A stretch of DNA of 64,000 nt from contig JAPOSW010000094.1 of the NCBI GenBank assembly GCA_026709505.1, positions 1-64,000 on the forward strand, read 5' to 3'. The stretch's first letter is position 1. Every line of letters starts with the position of its first letter. The position numbers and the translations under genes are program-made. Source of the stretch: Gammaproteobacteria bacterium (lineage in GTDB: Bacteria > Pseudomonadota > Gammaproteobacteria > Arenicellales > Poriferihabitantaceae). Below are positions 56,552-64,000 of the stretch, in pieces. The notes beneath the pieces were generated by a model, which did no database searches, was not told where the DNA came from, and saw only the letters and a program-made list of their open reading frames with translations.

Positions 56552-58174
56552 TTAATATGTCGGGTCATACATGAACTCCTCAATATGGCTTTCGATATTG
56601 TCAGGGCGGGGTAATTGAGAAATATCATTGTCCCAGGCATACGTCGCAACCGCTGTCGCTATGTTGAGCGAAACGCGCCTAATCTTTTCCACTCTGGGGT
56701 AGACGGAACTATGCTCAATATCCTCGTCAGTCAGGGATTCGGCAAGTACCTTGGCAGCGACCAGAAACATCTCGTCTGGAATGAGTCTGGCCTTGCAGAC
56801 GATTGCGCCGAGACCAACACCCGGGAAAATATAGGCATTATTCCCCTGACCGGGCCTGATCAGCCTTCCATCATAATTGATGTCATCAAACGGGCTTCCG
56901 CTTGCAAAAACTGCCCGCCCATCAGTCCATTGATAGGCCTCCTCAGCCGTACATTCAGCGCGGCTGGTTGGATTTGACAATGCAAAAATACCCGGTTTCG
57001 ACTTGATTGATGCCATTTTGCGAACCAGTTCCTGGGTAAAGGTTGCCGGCGTGCCGGTTGCCCCAATCAGTATGTCGGGGCGATGGATATCAATCGCTTC
57101 CAGTAGTTCACACTCTTCCACATCGTGTGCATAGCGCTGGATGTAATCCGGCAAGCTTGGCAACCCTTTGCGAATAAGCCCCTGCCGGTTGAAAAACCAC
57201 AGTCTCTGGACAGCTTCAGCTTCATCAAGCCCACTTTCAATCAGAGCCTCGACAATCAGGTTGCCCATGCCGGTTGCCGCTGATCCAGCTCCCAGAAACA
57301 GGAATTTGAGATCTCGAAAATCCACCCCTGAAAAACGCGTTGAAGCATATATTCCGGCTAATACCACTGATGCTGTTCCCTGAATATCGTCGTTGAAGCA
57401 CAGTGCCTTTTCGCGATAGGCATTCAAGTGAGTAAAGGCATTATCGGCCGTGAAGTCTTCAAATTGAATCAGCACACCGGGAAACGCGTCCTGGGCCGCC
57501 TCGATGAATTCATCCATCAGGCTGAAATATTCATCGCCCTGCAAGCGCGGCTGTCGCAATCCAAGATAGATCGGATCTTCGATCAGCTCTTCGTTGTTCG
57601 TGCCGACATCAAACATCACCGGCAAGGTCTGATCTGGGGAAATTCCGGCACAGGCGCAATACAAACCCAGCTTGCCGAGCGGGATGCCCATTCCATTGGC
57701 CCCAAGATCACCCAAGCCGAGAATTCGCCCGCCATCGGTAATCACGATAATTCGCACATCGCGGTTAGGCCAGTTGTCGAGAATCTTGCGGATTTTCCCC
57801 CGGTCACGGGCGGTAACGTAAAACCCTTTTTCAGTACGGAATATGCTGGCAAATTCACGGCACGCCTGCCCGACGGTCGGGGTATAGACGATTGGCAGCA
57901 ATTCCTGAAAATTGTCCATGATCAATCTGAAGAACAGCCGCTCGTTGCGATCCTGCAACATGGACAGAAAAATGTACTTTTCAATGTCGCTTTCCTTGCG
58001 GCGCATGTTTGCAAGCACTCGCTGGATCTGGGTCTTCATGGTGCCGACAGCCGGAGGGAGGAGACCACGCAAACCATACTGGTCACGCTCCTGCTCAGTA
58101 AACGCGGTTGATTTGTTGTGTGCGGCGTTATGCAGTAATTCAACGCCCATTAGCCCATGCTTATTTTTGTCCAT
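56552..58174 (-). CDS. Malic enzyme
   Basis: LPIVYTPTVGQACREF, ITDGGRILGLGDLGANGMGIPLGKL, CFNDDIQGTASVVLAGI, FALSNPTSRAECTAEEAY. Confidence 0.95.
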   Translation of the reverse strand: MDKNKHGLMGVELLHNAAHNKSTAFTEQERDQYGLRGLLPPAVGTMKTQIQRVLANMRRKESDIEKYIFLSMLQDRNERLFFRLIMDNFQELLPIVYTPTVGQACREFASIFRTEKGFYVTARDRGKIRKILDNWPNRDVRIIVITDGGRILGLGDLGANGMGIPLGKLGLYCACAGISPDQTLPVMFDVGTNNEELIEDPIYLGLRQPRLQGDEYFSLMDEFIEAAQDAFPGVLIQFEDFTADNAFTHLNAYREKALCFNDDIQGTASVVLAGIYASTRFSGVDFRDLKFLFLGAGSAATGMGNLIVEALIESGLDEAEAVQRLWFFNRQGLIRKGLPSLPDYIQRYAHDVEECELLEAIDIHRPDILIGATGTPATFTQELVRKMASIKSKPGIFALSNPTSRAECTAEEAYQWTDGRAVFASGSPFDDINYDGRLIRPGQGNNAYIFPGVGLGAIVCKARLIPDEMFLVAAKVLAESLTDEDIEHSSVYPRVEKIRRVSLNIATAVATYAWDNDISQLPRPDNIESHIEEFMYDPTY

Positions 58175-59462
58175 TGCTCCTCTCCAGAATGATGCTTGAT
58201 TTTACCTTGTCCAAATAGGCATTCTTCATCGCATCTTCAAAATCTTGATTATTGTCGTATTGATAGCCAAACACCCGCTTCCACAAAGCATGAGGCTCCA
58301 TGCAAAGATAAAAAAACACTCGCCCATGCCAGCTACTCAGTGCACCATATACAGCCCTGAACATTTCAATCTTGACATGCCCTGGGTAGGACAGTTTTCC
58401 TGCACACTCTTCAAGCGGCATTTGCAAAATCTTGCTGTTCAGGTTCCGTTTCCGGATGGTTTTCATGACTGATCGTGTGTAAGTCAGGGTTCCCAGTGAA
58501 ACCATGGCGACTTGTCCTGCGTCAAAGCGTTGCACCAGAGTATGCGCAAGGTCTGTATAGTGCGACTCCCAGTCCGAGTAATGAACAATCGGATGAAAAT
58601 GAAACCCTACCAGAGTCCCTTTTTTTGCTACTGCATGTGCAGCATCCAGGCGCTGGTTCAGGCTGGCTGTCAAGTGTTCCTCATGATCAATAATCACTTG
58701 TGTATTGAGCGACCAGGTGCAGATCACATTTTTAGGTACTGGATTATCCAGCAGCCATCCGATATTTCTGGATTTGGTTTTGAGTTCAAGCAGGACATTG
58801 GGATTCTGCTCGGCAAACTCACAAAGGGCTGCAAGCACCCCCTGATGGTTTCCCCACATCAACGAATCGGAAGACTGTCCCGTTCCAATGTGATAAAGCT
58901 GATCATCCTCTAGCCTCAGCTTTTGCAGCTTGGATGCAAAATCCGGGTCAAATGTGACCTGATCTCCGTGGTAAAACGATTGAATACTGCAATAACTGCA
59001 ATCAAATCCACATTGTTGAACCGCATCAAGGGTCAGCAGATTGCAGCAACGGGTTTTTTCTGAAGCGACTGGACATCTGCCCAAACCCAATTCCCTTTTG
59101 CTTCGATTAACCAGTTTAGGCTTCACCGTCAATGGCTTGTCATTGATGGTGAATTCCCGATAAGACTTGGTTCTACTCTTTAGTTCTTCGTGGATAGTCT
59201 GGATTTCCGCTAGCACTCTTTTTTTATTTTGCCTTGGCTCCGGATGTAGAAGGATTTTTGGCCAATCGGCTGAAATGCAGGCTTCTTTCCATCTCAATCG
59301 ATCCAGCGCCATATCGCTCACTTTACACAACTCCTGTTGTGTAAAGTGCATTTCGTGAGCCTTGCTGCGAACAAAGTCCTGTGCCTGATCGTTCAACAAA
59401 TGAAACGATGAATGCTCGACAATCTTTTCAAATTTCGTCTGATAGTTAAAATCGGAGTGCAT
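58161..59462 (-). CDS. Spore photoproduct lyase-like radical SAM protein
   Basis: CNLLTLDAVQQCGFDCSYCSIQSFYHGDQVTFDPDFASKL; YHIGTGQSSDSL; CTWSLNTQVIIDHEEHLTASLNQRLDAA. Confidence 0.8.
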   Translation of the reverse strand: MHSDFNYQTKFEKIVEHSSFHLLNDQAQDFVRSKAHEMHFTQQELCKVSDMALDRLRWKEACISADWPKILLHPEPRQNKKRVLAEIQTIHEELKSRTKSYREFTINDKPLTVKPKLVNRSKRELGLGRCPVASEKTRCCNLLTLDAVQQCGFDCSYCSIQSFYHGDQVTFDPDFASKLQKLRLEDDQLYHIGTGQSSDSLMWGNHQGVLAALCEFAEQNPNVLLELKTKSRNIGWLLDNPVPKNVICTWSLNTQVIIDHEEHLTASLNQRLDAAHAVAKKGTLVGFHFHPIVHYSDWESHYTDLAHTLVQRFDAGQVAMVSLGTLTYTRSVMKTIRKRNLNSKILQMPLEECAGKLSYPGHVKIEMFRAVYGALSSWHGRVFFYLCMEPHALWKRVFGYQYDNNQDFEDAMKNAYLDKVKSSIILERSNGQK

Positions 59463-59733
59463 CAGTGCTTGGCGTTCTGATTGAGTCAGCAGATATAATC
59501 CACTTTATGGATAATGGCAAATCCTACATCGCTTACAGAGCCAAAAATGCCGTGAAATTGCAGAAAATCCAGGTTATTTTGACGGAAACTGGAATTAGTG
59601 TAGGTGCCATTTTGATTTTATCACTAATTTACCAAGGCAACGAATTTACCCGGAAAGAGCTGGGCATCCATCCTCTGTCGATCATAACCTGACCGACATT
59701 TTTTCGAAAACAAGTCCCTACATGAGTTAAGAA

Positions 59734-60357
59734 TTGATTGATTCAGCAGTCTCCATAGATCAGATTGATCAATGCTTGCCACAAACGCAATGTATGCTTT
59801 GTGGTTACCCGCGCTGCTGGGAATATGCAGAGGCAATATATCACGGGAGCACAGAAATCAATCAGTGCCCACCTGGAAGCACCATGACAATCTCTGCTTT
59901 GGCAGAGTTGCTGAATCGTCCTGAAATTCCCCTCAATGAAGAGCACGGGGTTCATGATAAAAAACAAGTAGCCTTGATCCGTGAATCCGATTGTATCGGT
60001 TGCACGTTGTGTATCAAGGCCTGTCCGGTAGATTGTATTGTCGGGGCAGATAAACTGATTCATACGGTGATTACCCAACAATGCACAGGATGCAAGCTCT
60101 GCGTCCCTGTCTGTCCGACTGACTGTATTGAACTTTTGCCTGCAAAGAGTGTCAAGGGATCTCCTAGCCTCTGGCCAGACTTTGCCAAGGAACAGGTAAT
60201 GCGAGCCCGCACCGATGTTCACCATAAACTTGATAGAAAAGCGAAACGTGCTTCGGAGCGCTCATCAGATATGACGCCAATCGGTCGGAAAAGACTCAAA
60301 CGCGAAATTCAGGCGGCTGTCAAGCGCAAAAAATCTGCCCGTAATGATGTTTCATGA
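59734..60357 (+). CDS. RnfB/RsxB-like ferredoxin protein
   Basis: [73 protein letters not shown]. Confidence 0.9.
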   Translation: MIDSAVSIDQIDQCLPQTQCMLCGYPRCWEYAEAIYHGSTEINQCPPGSTMTISALAELLNRPEIPLNEEHGVHDKKQVALIRESDCIGCTLCIKACPVDCIVGADKLIHTVITQQCTGCKLCVPVCPTDCIELLPAKSVKGSPSLWPDFAKEQVMRARTDVHHKLDRKAKRASERSSDMTPIGRKRLKREIQAAVKRKKSARNDVS

Positions 60358-60986
60358 AAGCCGCTGCAATTTCTGAAGTCTTCGCCAGACTGGCCAGGAA
60401 CAATCCTGCGCCAACTACTGAACTCGAGTATCGCTCTGAATTTGAATTGCTGGTCTCGGTGATTCTGTCTGCCCAGGCAACCGATATCTCCGTGAACAAG
60501 GCTACCGGCATCCTATTTCAAGTCGCCAGTACTCCATCGGCAATCCTCGCGCTTGGCCTGGACGGACTGAGGGGGTACATTCGAAATATCGGATTGTTCA
60601 ATACCAAAGCGAAAAACGTCCTGAAAACCTGTGAAATGCTGCTTGAAAAGCATGACGGAGAAGTCCCCCGAACCCGTGAAGAACTTCAGGCGTTGCCGGG
60701 AGTGGGCAGAAAAACTGCTAACGTTATCTTGAACACGGCATTTGGAGAACCCGTAATTGCGGTTGACACACATATTTTCAGGGTCTCCAATCGAACCGGG
60801 GTCGCCCCAGGGAAAAATGTTGATGAGGTTGAAAGCAGGTTGATGAAGCGAGTTCCAGATCAATTCAAGAAAGACGCCCATCACTGGCTAATTCTGCATG
60901 GCCGATACGTGTGTATGGCGCGCAAGCCGAAATGTGCATTGTGCATAATCAATGATCTCTGTAAAAGCGCATTCAGAATCAATTGA
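60354..60986 (+). CDS. nth: Endonuclease III
   Basis: [56 protein letters not shown]-terminal FeS cysteines. Confidence 0.96.
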   Translation: MKAAAISEVFARLARNNPAPTTELEYRSEFELLVSVILSAQATDISVNKATGILFQVASTPSAILALGLDGLRGYIRNIGLFNTKAKNVLKTCEMLLEKHDGEVPRTREELQALPGVGRKTANVILNTAFGEPVIAVDTHIFRVSNRTGVAPGKNVDEVESRLMKRVPDQFKKDAHHWLILHGRYVCMARKPKCALCIINDLCKSAFRIN

Positions 60987-61188
60987 CCTGTAATCCAACA
61001 TACTCGAAAATTCAATCACATTTGAAAAACTCATTATATTCAAGATGGCAACATGCGGTAAACTTGCGAAAATTCATCAGTTACTGAATTTGATGATCGA
61101 CCGTGTAGTCTGCAAATTCAAACACGGAGCAATTTGGCCTTGAAAAGCGTTCAAGCTGCCTGGAATCGTCTCCTCAGTTCCACTGAAG

Positions 61189-61338
61189 TTATATTTTCAT
61201 ACGGACTTCGGTGGCATCCGAATCCCAGGAGTTTGCAATGGTTTCGGATATGACAGCAGGTGTATTGCTGTAGAGATGCAATCCCATGTGATTCAGCACA
61301 TTAAGGCTAATGCGCATCACATATTCGCTATCGTTCAT
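61189..61338 (-). pseudogene. N-terminal fragment of a GHKL (HSP90-like) ATPase adjacent to the C5-methyltransferase
   Basis: MNDSEYVMRISLNVLNHMGLHLYSNTPAVISETIANSWDSDATEVRMKI*: Bergerat N-box (E..ANSWDSDA), terminates after 49 aa. Confidence 0.6.
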
Positions 61339-62384
61339 TCAATGCCCCCATGAGCGACAGGCCGATAGCTTTCGCCCCAGATTAACTGGAACAGCGTTTC
61401 CGATCTGGCGCGAAAGCTCACGGACTGTCGCAGGATTATCTTCATCAATTAAGGAGTAATCGCCGGGAAAAGTCTGCAGCATGGCCCCTTCCCGAACCGA
61501 TATGGCACGATTCTGTTCCGGGTGACCGAATCGTCCGGTACTGTAGTAGCAAAACTGTGTCATGATTGTAGGTGCCAGCCCGTCCCAGGACATTCTGCCG
61601 TATGGGGCAGGATAGTGGCTTTTTCTCTGGCAGTCATTGACCAGCCCATCATCCCAGTCCTTCCAGGATCGGCCAGGCCGAGACTGGATGATTCTTTTCT
61701 TATTCAAAGGTGACAGTGGCAAAGAAACATGTGCGGGGTCGCCAGGGTGCGATGATCCTTCCAAGATTGGAGGGAGGTTGCGTATGCAGTCACCTACAGT
61801 AGTCGGTGATCCAGTTCGTGGCAGCATGGATATCTGCCCAAGACGGGAAGCCAGCAAAACCAGTCGACGGCGTTTTTGCGGAACACCATGAAGCTCGCAT
61901 TGCACGATGGCATGATTAACCGCATAGCCCAGGGCTTCAAGTGTTTCGACAAAGCCATTGAAAACGGGAAGCTTTTGAAGTCCGGGAACATTTTCCATTG
62001 AAACGAAATCCGGCCGCCCCTCCCTGACTAGCCCGGAAAACTTTGTTACCAGCGAGCAGTCGGCTTCGGATTTCGGTCTGCATCTGTTATGGCCGGAAAA
62101 TGGCTGACAGGGCGCACATCCTACAAGCGCAGTAATGTCCGCATCCCTGTAGTAATGCTCAATTTCCCTGAAATCGATTGACTGGACATCCCGGTGAACA
62201 AATTCTGCACCGGCATTGTTGGACTCGAAAGCAAATTGGCAACTTGAATCAATATCAAACCCCGCCTCGCCTTGACAGTGACTCCGGCCATCTGCAGGCC
62301 ATGGGTCAATCCGACTATGCCGCAAAAAAGATCAACCGCACCAATTTTGACGCACTTTTGCTGGCGCATTACAACTTCTGACAT
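61339..62384 (-). pseudogene. DNA (cytosine-5)-methyltransferase, frameshifted by a 5-bp tandem duplication
   Basis: KIGAVDLFCGIVGLTHGLQMAGVTVKA | frame change | GFDIDSSCQFAFES...LVGCAPCQPFSGHNR...SMENVPGLQK...PQKRRRLVLLAS...RQIGNAVPVNLG. Confidence 0.88.
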
Positions 62385-62588
62385 TACTTGTAATTTGAGA
62401 TGGGAGTATTGTCGTTGGCATGATCGCAATTATACACAAATTCAACAAACCATGAATTCACCCGTCTCCGGATAAAATTCTCCATTTACCGTTATCAACA
62501 TCGTCGAAATTTCATCAGGACAAGAATAGGAATCAAACCTTCCTTCCATTCCGACTCATTGGTACGGCACCCTGACTCAAGAATATGG

Positions 62589-62608
62589 TAATATTGGGTA
62601 ATACTGAT
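62589..62608. promoter_or_regulatory. Tandem 10-bp direct repeat, candidate RHH-antitoxin operator
   Basis: GGTAATATTG-GGTAATACTG (9/10 identical), ends 10 bp upstream of the antitoxin ATG. Confidence 0.45.
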
Positions 62609-62618
62609 TCGAGGACTT

Positions 62619-62903
62619 ATGATGCCGACAACTCCTGTTACCGTCAACCTTGATGATGATGTCCATGTTCGAATAAAGGCACTCGCAGAAGTTTGCGGCA
62701 AATCTTCCCACTGGATGATGCGGGAGGCTATCCGCCAGTATGTAGAACATAGGGAAAAGCGCGAAGAATACCTAAATGATGGATTGCGGGCCTGGGAGGC
62801 CTATGATCAGACAGGATTGCATGTTAGCCATGCCGAAGCAGATGCCTGGCTTGAACAACTTGCTGATGGTGACAATCAGGAACCACCCTCCTGCCATCCC
62901 TAA
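62619..62903 (+). CDS. CopG/RelB-like RHH antitoxin
   Basis: TPVTVNLDDDVHVRIKALAEVCGKSSHWMMREAIRQYVEHREKREEYLNDGLRAWEAYDQTGLHVSHAEADAWLEQL. Confidence 0.85.
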   Translation: MMPTTPVTVNLDDDVHVRIKALAEVCGKSSHWMMREAIRQYVEHREKREEYLNDGLRAWEAYDQTGLHVSHAEADAWLEQLADGDNQEPPSCHP

Positions 62904-63191
62904 TCTGGTCACCGGAGGCACTTTCGGATGTGCAGCGTCTCTATCGATTTCTGTTCAAGAAACACCCGGATGCGGCAAGGCAAGCTGTCAATGCAATCCG
63001 CGATTCCATGCAGATTCTCGCAAGTCATCCCGAAATTGGGCATCCGGTAGAGAGTGTGGGTCCAGAGTTCCGTGAGTGGCCGATCAACTTCGGGGGTAGC
63101 GAGCTATGCCGTGCTTTACCGCATTAGGTCCAATGTTGCACTGGTCACTGCTGTTCGTCATCAAAAAGAGGCTGGCTACCGCAATGAGTGA
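62892..63191 (+). pseudogene. ParE/RelE-like toxin, frameshifted
   Basis: LIWSPEALSDVQRLYRFLFKKHPDAARQAVNAIRDSMQILASHPEIGHPVESVGPEFREWPINFG | frame change in GGGGG | ASYAVLYRIRSNVALVTAVRHQKEAGYRNE*. Confidence 0.8.
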
Positions 63192-63378
63192 ACCAATATT
63201 GCAGTGTGGTGCCAGCCAGTGTCTCGACGGCCAGATGGCGAACCATTCCTTTTTTTCAGAGTGCGAGGATGTGGCCGTATCGACAGTAGTAACGGGCAGA
63301 TGAAAAGGTATAATTTCCCGAACCGGTGCTTTTGCTCTCAAATATCGGAATCACATATTTTCAACCAAGGAATAGTCC

Positions 63379-64000
63379 ATGGATATCAAGGTTAGACACA
63401 ACTTCACACAGACGCTCAGAGATCATGGATGCCCGCCTCTGCGTCGGGCAAGACTTTCCGAACTGCAGATAAATACCGGTTACTTGTGCAATCAGGCCTG
63501 TGAACACTGCCATGTGGAAGCCGGTCCCAAACGGACTGAATTAATGACCTGGGAGACCATGCAACGCATACTCGAATGGATTGATGACAACCATGTCGAA
63601 TCGGTCGATATCACCGGTGGTGCACCCGAACTGAACCCCTGTTTCCGAATTTTTTGTGACGCTCTGAAATCCCGCAATATTGCCATTACAAGCCGATGCA
63701 ACATCACGGTTCAGTTTGAGGAGGGGCAGGAAGATCTGGCGAGCTGGTATGCCGAACGAAAGATTCGTCTGGTGTGCTCTCTGCCCTGCTACAGCCGAAA
63801 GAATGTTGATCAGCAGCGCGGCAAGGGCGTGTTTGACAAAAGCATTCAGGGGCTGTTGAATTTCAACCAGTACGGCTATGGAATTGACCCTGAGTTGACC
63901 CTTGATCTGGTATACAACCCAGTTGGGCCCTACCTGCCACCCAGCCAGTCATCACTTGAGATTGATTACAAGAAGGCCCTTTCAGAAGACTTCGGCATTG
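63379..64000 (+). CDS. ArsS-like radical SAM/Cys-rich protein (3'-truncated by window edge)
   Basis: MDIKVRHNFTQTLRDHGCPPLRRARLSELQINTGYLCNQACEHCHVEAGPKRTELMTWETMQRILEWI...VDITGGAPELNP; CxxxCxxC; open to the end of the window, absent from the supplied ORF list. Confidence 0.85.
   Translation, partial: MDIKVRHNFTQTLRDHGCPPLRRARLSELQINTGYLCNQACEHCHVEAGPKRTELMTWETMQRILEWIDDNHVESVDITGGAPELNPCFRIFCDALKSRNIAITSRCNITVQFEEGQEDLASWYAERKIRLVCSLPCYSRKNVDQQRGKGVFDKSIQGLLNFNQYGYGIDPELTLDLVYNPVGPYLPPSQSSLEIDYKKALSEDFGI

Noticed and set aside
59465-59692. ORF 59465..59692 (+), 75 aa divergent from the SPL-like gene
   Set aside because: Short, no recognised domain, no clear ribosome-binding site; left unannotated.

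Overview
Gammaproteobacterial-looking chromosomal window, inferred from gene content (cmoAB, hemXY, an rnfB-like gene, nth, yqgE-ruvX). It is mostly intact housekeeping operons: queA-tgt; glyA; ogt; tkt-gap-pgk; yqgE-ruvX-pyrR-pyrB-pyrC; a DegP-like protease; a PBP; thyA-folA; a methylmalonyl-CoA/propionate operon (mcm-pccB-pccA-meaB-mce) running into cmoA-cmoB; hemC-hemD-hemX-hemY; argS; malic enzyme; nth; and a partial ArsS-like radical SAM gene at the right edge. The strongest unusual feature is at the left edge: a tRNA-Thr(UGU) gene interrupted between anticodon positions 36 and 37 by a ~270-nt group I intron. It resembles the Azoarcus tRNA-Ile intron (IC3-like), with a recognisable P1, a covarying P7 and a terminal G. 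The second theme is accessory decay. Defence and toxin-antitoxin genes carry nonsense mutations or frameshifts (MmeI-like type IIG RM, hicA, hicB, C5-methyltransferase, ParE-like toxin, two AAA-ATPase/PD-(D/E)XK copies, VapC and AbiEii fragments), while neighbouring housekeeping ORFs are intact. Two adjacent inverted-repeat elements (MITE-like) lie near 14.7-15.1 kb. All identifications come from reading the sequence and from memory; no searches were run.
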